From the NCBI GenBank assembly GCA_040285825.1, contig JAUPSS010000001.1, forward strand, positions 1,612,001-1,676,000: DNA of 64,000 nt. The letters run 5' to 3'. Numbering within the stretch: position 1 is the stretch's first letter; each line of letters begins with the position of its first letter. Source of the DNA: Eukaryota sp. TZLM1-RC. Its lineage: Eukaryota > Metamonada: BaSk clade. A program made the position numbers and the translations under genes. Shown piece after piece: positions 1 through 9,406 of this stretch. The notes beneath the pieces are model-generated. The model was given only the letters and a program-made list of their open reading frames with translations. It was not told where the DNA came from and ran no database searches.

Positions 1-963
1 AAATTAACACAGTAAAGTTAATAATTCTAGGATCTGACTGGTACATACCAGCTTCAAGTTTCAGCTGCTTCGATAATTTCAAATTATTGTCTTGAATATA
101 ATTGCAAATAAAGGGCAACTGACTCAACCACATCTAAAAAATAGACTAAACAGTTGGTGAAAGAAAAAATTTCTCCAATATGCAACCAAAGTGAAAACCA
201 CAGTTGCCATTGTAGTATTCCATTTTGCCAATAAACACAGATTGCAAAGTCTTTCTCATTGAATCAAAGTCTCAGAAATCACACATAACATTAATTGATT
301 ACATTTGTATATGAAATAATCAAAAAATGGCAGAAAATCGTGAAGTGATTGACTCTTGATTGACTCTTGCAAATTGCATATAAAATGGAAAGGATGGAAT
401 GGTTTTTCAAAAGTCCAAGTTTAAAGTTGACTCACGTCAATTATTCGAGGATTCTAGCACGTCTGTGGACGAACTCACCAAGGATGAAAGTTGTTGGAAT
501 AAGTTGAATGATGCTTGAAGAAAGTATGCATTTCAAATGAAAACCACAAACAATAGTAATTTGTTTGGGTCCCGTCGAAACAGAGAGGGAGAGAGGAAGT
601 GAGAATTGTTGAGATAGCTGAATGGGAAGAGAACAAGAGGTAAATGAAGGAGAAGGAAACTGAAAAAAAACATAGAGTTTAGACGGAGTAACAGCGACAA
701 GAACAGCTAGAGGGTAAATCGAGCTGATGTTGATGACCACTAATAGAGATACAGTGGATAGGCATTTGATGCCATTGTGAAAATTAGCAATCAATTTAAA
801 ATTGCAATCAGCATGTCAGACATCGTGTCAGACAGCGAGATTATCTTGACTATTCCCATTCTTCTAACATCATGCAGCAAAAGAAGAACAAGGATAACGA
901 GGTTACGGACTCAGTTCCCACCTCCTCCTTCAACCTGTTGTTCAAAGAACAGCCGAGTACTTC
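1..963. other. No recognisable gene
   Basis: AT-rich, low-complexity sequence. Short open frames on both strands (for example minus strand 794-441 and plus strand 777-1022) give compositionally biased peptides with no motif I recognise, so I do not call them genes. It probably holds the upstream flank, and perhaps the promoter, of the 2A-exonuclease-Fanzor locus. Confidence 0.6.
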
Positions 964-1047
964 TTCCCGAACTCTTCAGTCGGGAACAGTCATCCTGTTT
1001 TACAGGAATAAACGGAAGCTAAGAGCCTCGATTTCTTATAGAAATCG
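964..1047 (+). other. Cluster of three perfect stem-loops upstream of the 2A-exonuclease-Fanzor locus
   Basis: Three inverted repeats lie in a row. The first has a 7-bp stem TTCCCGA/TCGGGAA (964-970 with 980-986, 9-nt loop). The second has a 6-bp stem TCCTGT/ACAGGA (993-998 with 1002-1007, 3-nt loop). The third has an 8-bp stem CGATTTCT/AGAAATCG (1029-1036 with 1040-1047, 3-nt loop). All stems are mismatch-free. They lie 42-125 bp before the first ATG of the leader ORF, so they could be a structured 5' UTR, a ribozyme or guide-RNA scaffold, or an element end. The function is inference; the pairing is seen directly. Confidence 0.6.
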
Positions 1048-1154
1048 TCGTTCTGATTCTTCCGTGGGGGGCAGAGTATTGCACTTTTTTGAGTCATCAT
1101 GTGAGTCATGATTTGGGTGCTGTTGAATCAGCCATGGTGCTAATCACCTTGGAT

Positions 1155-1790
1155 ATGGGATGCTCTTCTTCTTCGTGTTTTGTTTTGAATTGTTATTTTG
1201 ATGTTATTGAGTTTGTTGTTTTTCATGGTTTAGCTATTTGTACTGTAGATATGGGATGTTGTTCTGGTTTGTGTTTTGTTTTACATTGTTGTTACTTTGA
1301 TGTTTTTGATTTTGTTGATGTTTTTGGTTTAAGTACTTGTACTTTGAATATGGGATGTTTTTCTTGTTTGTGTTTTGTTTTGAATTGTTATTTTGATGTT
1401 ATTGAGTTTGTTGTTTTTAATGGTTTAGCTATTTGTACTGTAGATATGGGATGTTGTTCTGGTTTGTGTTTTGCTTTACATTGTTGTTACTTTGATGTTT
1501 TTGATATTGTTGATGTTTTTGGTTTAACTACTTGTACTTTGAATATTGGATGTTTTTCTTGTTTGTGTTTTGTTTTGAATTGTTGTCTTGATGTTTTTGG
1601 GTTTTTTTTTCGTGGTTTACGTACAAAGTTCTGTAGATGTGGGATGTTTCTTTTGTATATGTTTTGTTTTACATAGTTGTTTTGATGTTTATGAGTTTGT
1701 TCATTTTTGTGGTTTAGATTCTTGCACTTTAGATATGGGATGTTGTGTCTTAAATTGTTATTTTGATAATGTTGAGTTTGATTATTATGT
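1155..1790 (+). repeat. Cys-rich hydrophobic tandem repeat (alternating 96/99 bp units) at the gene's 5' end
   Basis: The string ATGGGATG or a close variant recurs at 1155, 1251, 1350, 1446, 1545, 1639 and 1735. The spacings are 96, 99, 96, 99, 94 and 96 bp, so the higher-order unit is about 195 bp. Each unit encodes 32-33 residues of the pattern MGC-x-S-x-x-C-FVLNC-x-FDV, rich in Cys, Phe, Val and Leu and nearly free of charge except Asp. The 94-bp step is a net loss of 2 bp and explains the change from frame 3 to frame 1. The alternating short and long units suggest a dimer was amplified. The block sits directly in front of the 2A motif, where a skipping event would release it as a separate leader or membrane-associated peptide. 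Confidence 0.8.
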
Positions 1791-1872
1791 TTATTATTTA
1801 TCTTTTCAATCCAGAAGCTGCCAACATCTTCTATCAACAAACCCATTTATTGTTGATTTAACAATTGATGGA

Positions 1873-1896
1873 GATGTTGAAGCAAATCCTGGTCCC
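1873..1896 (+). other. 2A-like ribosome-skipping motif DVEANPGP
   Basis: Frame 1 reads GAT GTT GAA GCA AAT CCT GGT CCC. This is an exact match to the 2A consensus D(V/I)ExNPG-P, in which the ribosome fails to join the last Gly and Pro. The preceding residues IVDLTIDG are the usual hydrophobic/acidic lead-in. It is followed at once by a basic stretch (RKRR) that could be a nuclear-localisation signal on the released downstream protein. Established: 2A-like motifs occur near the N-terminus of several non-LTR retrotransposon proteins and in some viral polyproteins. Here it would split the Cys-rich leader from the exonuclease-Fanzor protein. Confidence 0.85.
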
Positions 1897-2163
1897 AGAA
1901 AGAGAAGATCTAATTTTGAATCAACTCCTCCATCAAAAATTATTAGAAATGCGATTTTTGACCAACAAACATCAATGCGTAAGCTGAAAAAACAACAAAA
2001 TGCACTGAACCGAGAAATTTGTATTGAGAATACAATGTTGAATATTGAGAACAGGCAGATTTTGACAAAAAAACCATTGAAACCGAATAAGGTCAAAAAA
2101 ATTGAGCCAAGACGTAGTGGTTTCAAGCCTGGTCCATTGATTCAATTCAAATCAATGACCTCA

Positions 2164-2940
2164 AATCAACATCTTCCCATTGTTATGTGCTTTGATCTTG
2201 AAACCTATCAGGATGGTCATCTTTATCAAAATCATGATGTCCAATTTCTCCCTCCTGACGAAATCATCAACAAAAAGAGAAAAGAGGGTGCAAATCTTTT
2301 GAAAAAGAAAACTGATGAGCAAATGGGTGAGTGGATTTCAGATCAAAAAGTGTTTTTAATTTCGATTGTTATTGGTAAGTTTGATCGCCATAATTTCTTT
2401 TTGGAGAGTAAATATTCACTTTTATTGAGAATGAGTCCTTAAATCAGATTACCAGACATTGATATGGATATTCAGGCAGAAATATTCTCTGACGAAAAAA
2501 CCTTGCTTCGTAGATTTATAAACTTTATTGGTTATCATCAACCCCATTGTTTTCTTAATCACAATTTAATGCAGTTTGATTTACAAATTTTAAAAAATAG
2601 ATTAAATTATTTTGATTTAGCATTTGCCACTGTTCGAGATGATTCAAAAATTGATGTACTCAATCAACTTTCACCGACATGGAGAGAAGTTGTCATCAGG
2701 GAAAATGGCTTTTTTCTTTTAGATACTTGGGTTTTTGCCAAAAAATTCATAAAAATACCCTACGGACATGGGTTAGACAATCTGGCATATAAAAGGATAA
2801 ATGAAAAGAAAATCAAACTTCATCAGGAATTTTCCCATATTTTGCCAATTGATTGTTTAGCTACTTCTCCTCTGATACAAAATTCGATTCAATATGGGTT
2901 TCATGATTGTATCCTTTGTCTGAAACTTTTCGTGCTGTTT
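2164..2940 (+). other. 3'-5' exonuclease domain (DEDDy, family-B DNA polymerase type) within the fusion gene
   Basis: Three exonuclease motifs occur in order in frame 1. Exo I is FDLET, with Asp at 2194 and Glu at 2200. Exo II is NHNLMQFD, with Asp at 2578. Exo III is YGFHD, with Tyr at 2893 and Asp at 2905 (Y-x3-D). The spacings, about 128 and 109 codons, fit the proofreading domain of family-B polymerases. All four metal-binding acids and the Tyr are intact. No polymerase motifs follow; the Fanzor N-terminal region does. A TAA at 2440 interrupts the domain between Exo I and Exo II in the same frame. A DnaQ/DEDD nuclease of another subfamily is the alternative call. Confidence 0.7.
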
Positions 2941-2959
2941 CAGAAAGACAAATTTATTT

Positions 2960-5190
2960 TATCATCTTATAAAACCATTCGAGCAACCGTCAACTCAATG
3001 GTTAAACATTCGAATGTGATACTCAAATTGAGAGAAACTGCTTTAAAATTTCAACAGTTACGTATTCACACCACATGTTGCTTAAAGCTGTATTTACAGT
3101 CTTGTTTTGAACGTAATTTGTCATTACCACGAATATCTGCCCAATTATATGAATCATTAATGGCCAGAATTCGTTATATTTCAGCTGAGTATTATGGGCA
3201 GGAAATGGTGAAACCCAAGAGTGCATTTCCACAGGATTTTGAAGACTTTGTTTATGGTGAAGGAGATTATAGATTATCGACCACCTTTGAACAACAAAAG
3301 TTGAACAAAACATTGAGTTATGTAGACCATTTGAGATATAGGCCTGAGTTTTTTCCACGATTTCCAACTGATGGCTTCAGTAGAGCACCTCAGTATATGG
3401 CCCCAGTAATGTTTACCAATTTTGAAAACAATTTGAAACTACATTATGAAAAACATATTAATCGATTTATTAATGTTTACTTTGACAAAGTAGATGTGGA
3501 AAATGTGTTATCAGAAATGCACAAGCTGGGTGGATACTCAACGCCATTATCTACTATAATTTCACTATATAGATTTAGGCTTCGTCAATTCAAAAACTTG
3601 TTTTTAGTTGATGATAGAGATTGCTTGAGTTCTTTGTTTCATCAACCTGAAAATATTTCAGACCTTCTGAATGATAAATTTTTCGATTTATGTGAACAAC
3701 ATGATATAAGAAACAATGAACTTAGAGACATATTTGAAGGTCTTATTGAGCCTTTTACTTGCCAAATTGAGAATTTGGTCACTGACGAGAATTTAGTTGA
3801 TAACATATTTCCAGTGGATATACATTTTCTTGCAGACACTGTGGAAACAGATCCTCAAATATTCCTAAAACCAGCAATTACAATTGCCCAATATATCTCC
3901 AGTAGAGAGAAAAATCTTATCATATTTCTCCTGTTTCAACCACTGTAGGCCCTGGATATTTTCCCATTGATACAAGAACACTATGGACAATTATAAGACA
4001 AGCATTGATGGACGATTTATCATCTACACAGACGCTGAAAATGTCCAACACACTAGCCCAAGTTACGAAATTCAAACCACCTCAGCAATTTGACTTTTGG
4101 TCTAATATTCTCGATTTAAATCAACCAATGTTCAAACAGAAGAGCTATAAATTCAACAACATTATACACACAGACGGACTTAATATTGCAGTAGAATTTG
4201 TTCGTCGGGATTTACAAGGTCAGAAATGTAAGCCAGACAACAAGGCTAGTATTTCTGATTTATATATTGATGATATTGATGTTGATGCTTTTCAAGACAA
4301 ACGAATTGTTGTTTGTGATCCTGGAAAACGTGATTTATTGTATTTGGGGAGTAAAAAGACTGATCAAGAACTAGCCATGGTGCCTGAACATGAAACTGAA
4401 CAGCAAAGAAATAGTCGGGTGATGAATCAAGACAAGAAGTACAAATGGTTGAGAATGACTCAGATACTTGTCTTTGAAAAGCAGGATGAATGAAAAACAG
4501 AAACGATGGGCGACAAAGTATACTGAGGTAGGTTACGACAGGAACCAAATGATAGAGTCTAACGAAATGACAATTGAAGATGCAAACACCAAATTATCAG
4601 CATTTGCTGCAAATTCGGCGACTTTTATAGACTTTTCCAACTTTGTGGTTGCCAAACTTCGGCAAGTTTTTGACAATTGACTTTTACAGTCTTGACTTGT
4701 GGAGCATTCATAAAATGCAAGCTTTTATTCACAAGCAAAAGACTGAAAGTTGGTGGTTGAAAAGCCTTGTTCAGAATTTTGGCAACCCAAAAGACACTTT
4801 AATACTAATGGGTGATTATGGCCAAAAAGGTTTTAAAAATTTGAAACATCAGAGACCTACTAGAGGCATTGGATGGACTCAATTTCTGAAAAGAAATGGA
4901 TTTGAAGTATTGATGATTAATGAAGCTTTCACTTCAGCAAAATGTCCTGTTTGTTTTGAAAAGGTTGGTACGTTTTTGAGAGTAACAAATCCCAGATTCT
5001 ATAGAAGAGAAAAGGGTCCAGTTACTACATGTCATGGTTTATTAGCTTGTAATAGTGAGAGTTGCAAACTCAGTAGAAAAGCTCAACAAAGCTGTTCAAT
5101 AGAAATAAGTTGGCTTGTCTGAATATGTTTGCAATTGCTGAAGCTAGAATGAGTGGCAATGAAAGACCTCAGTATCTCTGTAGTAGATAG
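2960..5190 (+). pseudogene. Fanzor (eukaryotic TnpB-like RuvC nuclease) portion of the fusion gene, decayed
   Basis: Fanzor proteins are eukaryotic relatives of IS200/605 TnpB that cut DNA using a guide RNA through a RuvC-fold site. Here 2960-3150 resembles the N-terminal 'TVNSMV..LKLRETAL..HTTCCLKLYL' segment. TDGLNIAVEF (4170-4199) is the conserved stretch before RuvC-I. RuvC-I is VVCDPGKRD (Asp at 4317). Helical linker sequence runs from 4468 to 4780. LILMGDYGQ begins near 4800. RuvC-II is NEAFTSAKCPVC (Glu at 4922), with zinc-finger Cys at 4943, 4952, 5048 and 5063 and CHGLLAC between. RuvC-III is FNRNKLACLN (5095-5124), followed by the usual GNERPQYL tail. The expected RuvC-III Asp is Asn (AAT at 5104). 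Frame changes near 3908, 4455, 4675 and 5085 make this copy a pseudogene. The family call rests on remembered motif order, not a search. Confidence 0.8.
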
Positions 5191-5206
5191 TTTTTGTAAT
5201 TATTCC

Positions 5207-5241
5207 ACACGAAAATATCGTGTATTTATGGGAATTTCCCA
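5207..5241 (+). other. Two adjacent hairpins just after the Fanzor stop codon
   Basis: ACACGA (5207-5212) pairs with TCGTGT (5218-5223) around a 5-nt loop. TGGGAATTTCCCA (5229-5241) is a near-perfect palindrome. They start 17 bp after the stop at 5190 and end 57 bp before the WDR82 start. Established: guide RNAs of TnpB/Fanzor systems are usually encoded at or beyond the 3' end of the nuclease gene. Whether this is a guide scaffold, an element end or a 3'-end signal is inference. Confidence 0.45.
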
Positions 5242-5270
5242 CAGATGAAGTTTCTTTATGACATTTCTTT

Positions 5271-5277
5271 TGAGTCA
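5271..5277 (+). promoter_or_regulatory. TGAGTCA motif upstream of WDR82
   Basis: A bZIP-type TGAGTCA heptamer lies 21 nt before the WDR82 ATG. The same heptamer occurs twice at 1090-1096 and 1102-1108, at the start of the leader ORF, and as its complement near 431. Function is unproven. Confidence 0.25.
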
Positions 5278-5297
5278 ATAGGAAGAAATCTAAACAA

Positions 5298-6221
5298 ATG
5301 CACCATCATCCTCCACAAATTATACACCCACAACCTCATGCATTCACGGCGGGGGCAAAGCTACCAGGAGCTCAGTTTGTTTCGTTTCACGACCATGGAG
5401 AACAGTTTGCTCTAGCTTCATCTTCTGAAATATCCATTTGTTCTCTTCACACAGGGAAAGTGGAACAATATATATATGCTAAAAGTTCACCCATTAGTGC
5501 AATTGCGTATACACAGCACAGAGATGGATTGCTTTATGGTACTGGTGGTTCATTTGGATCTTCCATAAAGCTTCTGAGTTTGTATGATAATTGTGTCATT
5601 CGGAGCTTTAATCCTGGAACATCAAGTTCCTCTATATCCAGTTTATCGATTCATCCCACAGAAGAAACGTTTGTTACAACCTTTAATGATGGAACCTTTG
5701 CTATATTTGATCCCAAATGTCCTCAGCCTGTGTATAAAGGGATGTTGACTTGTGGACCTGTTTACTTCACCCATGACAAACAAGGATTGGTTGCAGCTGC
5801 TGTACACGGAGAAAATCTGAATCTTTTTGACTCTAGAAACTACAACCACAAGCCTTTTGCTTCATATAAACTTGGGAAAATTGTGAACAGTGTTCTTTTC
5901 AGTCCAGATGGGAAGTTGTTATTGGTTGGAGATGGCTCACAAAACCATTTGATTGTAGACTCATTCAATGGCACAGTTCTCAACTCCCTCTTTGTCAATG
6001 AGTCTTCTCTTACTTCTGCTTCGTGTTTCACACCAACCTCAAGTGGTGTAGTTTTAGGAAGCTCCACTGGTACGTTGAATGTCTTATCACTGCGAGGTCT
6101 TTTGGAATCTTCATTGACCAAGATTCACAATCATGGTATAAGTTGTATTGCTTCTTCCCCATCAATCAATGCATTTGTCAGTGTCGCTGAGGACTGTTCG
6201 ATAATATGGATTCCATCTTAG
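5298..6221 (+). CDS. WDR82: Swd2/WDR82-like WD40 repeat protein
   Basis: Intact intronless ORF of 307 codons, close to the roughly 313-330 residues usual for this family. Swd2/WDR82 is a seven-bladed WD40 propeller that serves both the Set1/COMPASS histone H3K4 methyltransferase and the cleavage-polyadenylation factor in the nucleus. Family hallmarks are GSSIKLLSLYDNCVIRSF (residues 87-104, the Swd2 'YLSLHDN..IRYF' signature), SLSIHP then DGTFAIFDP (blade 3), LNLFDSRNYNHKPF (blade 4, residues 174-187) and NSVLFSPDGKLLLVGD (residues 197-212). Residues 1-15 are His/Pro-rich. The start at 5298 is chosen because it is the first ATG and an in-frame TAA stands just before it. The gene begins 108 bp after the end of the Fanzor remnant, so promoter space is very small. 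Another WD40 protein of the same clan is the only realistic alternative. Confidence 0.85.
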   Translation: MHHHPPQIIHPQPHAFTAGAKLPGAQFVSFHDHGEQFALASSSEISICSLHTGKVEQYIYAKSSPISAIAYTQHRDGLLYGTGGSFGSSIKLLSLYDNCVIRSFNPGTSSSSISSLSIHPTEETFVTTFNDGTFAIFDPKCPQPVYKGMLTCGPVYFTHDKQGLVAAAVHGENLNLFDSRNYNHKPFASYKLGKIVNSVLFSPDGKLLLVGDGSQNHLIVDSFNGTVLNSLFVNESSLTSASCFTPTSSGVVLGSSTGTLNVLSLRGLLESSLTKIHNHGISCIASSPSINAFVSVAEDCSIIWIPS

Positions 6222-6715
6222 TTGTTGATTTTTAATAATCTAGTGTATTTATACGAAGGTTCCAAATTATTTTTTGTGTTATTTGATCAGTTTTTAGATT
6301 TTTATAATGGAGGTTTTTAGTCATTTTTTGATCTTATTTTGTGTCAGTTTTTATTAAATCTTTGTGCTCTTTTGCCTTTATCTCAACTAGCTCAGAGAAG
6401 TGACAGTGAGGAAGTTAGCAAATCAGGTAGAAACATTAGATTAGGCAGAAGAAATTCAATGAATGTAGGTTTCAGATCTATTATGCTATGTGCTTAAGTC
6501 GAATAAGTAACAAAGTGCTCATGTCAGATCTTCACCCACTTGGAATTGTTTCATATCATCAGAGAGTGGTACACTGGATGATCAAAGTGTAAAGCTGACA
6601 TGTCATGAGTTGTATAATCGGTCAAAAATCAAAAATATCTACTGAAGCCAACAGAAAAATGTCTCAGTTATTTGTTTGGTAAAGTTTGTACATCATCACT
6701 CCACTCACTTGAGAA
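6222..6715. other. Intergenic region between WDR82 and GAPDH
   Basis: T-rich after the WDR82 stop (likely 3' UTR to about 6,360), then unremarkable AT-rich sequence. No ORF or RNA gene is supported. The last 100 bp presumably contain the GAPDH promoter, but I see no recognisable box. Confidence 0.5.
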
Positions 6716-7751
<1,036 letters not shown>

Positions 7752-7794
7752 TTTTTTGTTTACAGTAAAGATGTTGATTAGGTGTTTAGTTGTT

Positions 7795-7800
7795 AATAAA
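7795..7800 (+). terminator. Candidate polyadenylation signal of GAPDH
   Basis: AATAAA begins 44 bp after the stop codon, in a T-rich 3' UTR. The position suits a canonical signal. The genome is AT-rich, so chance occurrence is possible. Confidence 0.5.
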
Positions 7801-7885
7801 TAGTTCAAATTCAATTCTATTATTGATGAATTATGAAGTGATTTGTTCTTTTGTTAGTTTGTTGTATTAGTATTACAATACAAAA

Positions 7886-9129
7886 TTTATTGGATGTAGA
7901 TTCAGGATTGTTGAAAAGTCATTCATTTTCCGCAGCAAATTTTGAAAGCGTTGGATTTACAAAATCTTCTATTTTGTGCAATCAGGTTTTTTGAGTGAAG
8001 GGAAATATTTTATTTATGAATAATTTCGTAAATTTCCTGAAGATTCTCATGTGTTAAATCCAAATACCAGTCCATATTTGAATGAATTATCTTCTGAGCT
8101 CGAAAATTTGCCACCACACATCTGGCCGAAATGTTTTCCTCAATCAATTCAAGAAATTCCGGACTGATCTCTTCTTAATTTACGGTTTCGCTGTGAAAAA
8201 CTTCAAAAATTGCCAAAGATTTTTTGAAAACTTGGATTTTGATGTTAGACTTGGCTTGGCCAAGAAAAAGAAACCGGCTTTTGCAAATCTTTTACAAAAT
8301 ATGTGTGATAGTACATCTTCTGCTTTAGTAACAGCCATTCCTCAAGTTTATGGCGCTCTCTTACTGATTCTGCCCGTATTTTGAATATGAAATTTCGTTC
8401 CTTTATCTGGCCTGATAATTTACCTCATAATTTAATTTGTAAATGTTCTCGAGAAATTACAGCTACTCATTTGTTAAATTGTAAACATTTTATTACTTTT
8501 AGAAGCAAGGTTCACAATGCTGTAAGAGACCATTATATTGTATGTGTAAGTCTCAAAAAATTGAATCTTTTTTGGAACCCCTGTTATCAAATCTGTTTGA
8601 TGTTGAAGATGATTTTCATAAGAATAATAGAGGTGATGTCATATGACCTGGATTAGATGGAAGCTTTATTTGTTTGGATGTAATGTCTGTTGATCCTTGT
8701 AATGCCTCAAATGAAAGGCTTGTTAATTCTGAAATTCATAATCCCCTTTCAAATGCTGAAAATTTTAAATTCAAAAAATACAATGAACCTTTGTCCAAAT
8801 TGGCCAGTCTACAGCATGCAAAATACAATTTGTATCCATTTGTATTTTACCTTTTTGGTTCACTTGCACCAACTGCTTTACGTTTTTTGGATGATTTTGA
8901 AATGATTGTAAAGAGAAGAACTGGCAGAAATTTCAACAGATTGTTTTGGCAAAATAGAATTGTGTTTTCTATTTTTAAGGGGATGTTGAAGATGGTTTCT
9001 GATGCTTTGCTTTCTCTTGGATCTCACTATGAGAGAGTTGCATCTAGTGTTTTTGTTTTGGGAGAGATGGATTTTTTAGATGTTGATTTATAGGTTTAGA
9101 ATAAAATTAAATTTTTAAATAAAAAAAAA
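7886..9129 (+). mobile_element. Family A retrotransposon, old 5'-truncated copy
   Basis: Begins inside the A-family reading frame (LLDV..GLLKSH region) and runs to the family 3' end: the FLDVDL stop at 9091-9093, then GTTTAGAATAAAATTAAA and an A-run to 9129. It encodes the CxC..H..C knuckle and endonuclease region, but with several stops and shifts (near 7998, 8168, 8226, 8545 and 8645). It is clearly more diverged than the other A copies, so it is the oldest visible insertion. It starts 135 bp after the GAPDH stop. I find no target-site duplication. Confidence 0.88.
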
Positions 9130-9406
9130 CAATCATCAATTACATTTAACATAAATTTTGCTTGAAATGATTCGAAATTCCAGATACAACTTTGAAGGGA
9201 AAAAAAGGTTTGCGCTTGAATGGTTATATTCATATAGAGCAGTAGCAAAATGTTCAGTTAACTTTAAAATATACCTATCAATTTACTTGAATTTGACTGT
9301 TTAGTTTTACTACTTTACCATTATTTATTGTTAATTGTACTCTACATTTCTTGACTGTATCTCTTCTTCGTTGAATATTATATGTTTTTAAAATTCAAAA
9401 TAATTA
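9130..9406. other. Short unique spacer between A copies
   Basis: AT-rich sequence without ORF, repeat or motif that I can support. It is one of the few non-transposon stretches after 7.9 kb. Confidence 0.5.

Larger units (their letters stand above)
1089..5190 (+). pseudogene. Broken fusion gene: Cys-rich repeat leader - 2A peptide - DEDDy exonuclease - Fanzor nuclease
   Basis: One reading unit can be followed through about five frame changes and one stop. Frame 3 from 1089 carries the Cys-rich repeats and shifts to frame 1 between 1545 and 1639. Frame 1 runs to 3948, broken only by TAA at 2440, and contains the 2A motif, a basic/coiled-coil-like segment, the exonuclease and the N-terminal half of Fanzor. 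At an A-run near 3908 it shifts to frame 3 (RuvC-I), near 4455 to frame 1, near 4675 to frame 2 (RuvC-II, zinc finger) and near 5085 back to frame 1 (RuvC-III), ending at TAG 5188-5190. Homologous sequence continues without gaps across every break, so these are decay events (or read errors) in one ancestral gene, not separate genes. I see no polymerase palm, transposase or recombinase. It may be a mobile element or a domesticated nuclease. Another possibility is programmed frameshifting, but the number of breaks argues against it. Confidence 0.75.

Noticed and set aside
441-794. Open frame of 117 codons on the minus strand
   Set aside because: Biased Ser/Leu/Pro composition, no motif, and no supporting context; an open frame of this length is expected by chance here.
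777-1111. Two overlapping plus-strand frames before the leader ORF
   Set aside because: They overlap the hairpin cluster, show no recognisable protein features and do not continue in frame into the Cys-rich repeats.
1487-2126. Minus-strand frames opposite the repeats and the 2A region
   Set aside because: Shadows of the plus-strand coding sequence; composition follows the repeat on the other strand.
2464-3948. Reading the exonuclease ORF as a full family-B DNA polymerase (Polinton-like)
   Set aside because: No polymerase palm motifs (SLYPSI- or DTDS-type) follow exonuclease motif III; Fanzor-like sequence does.
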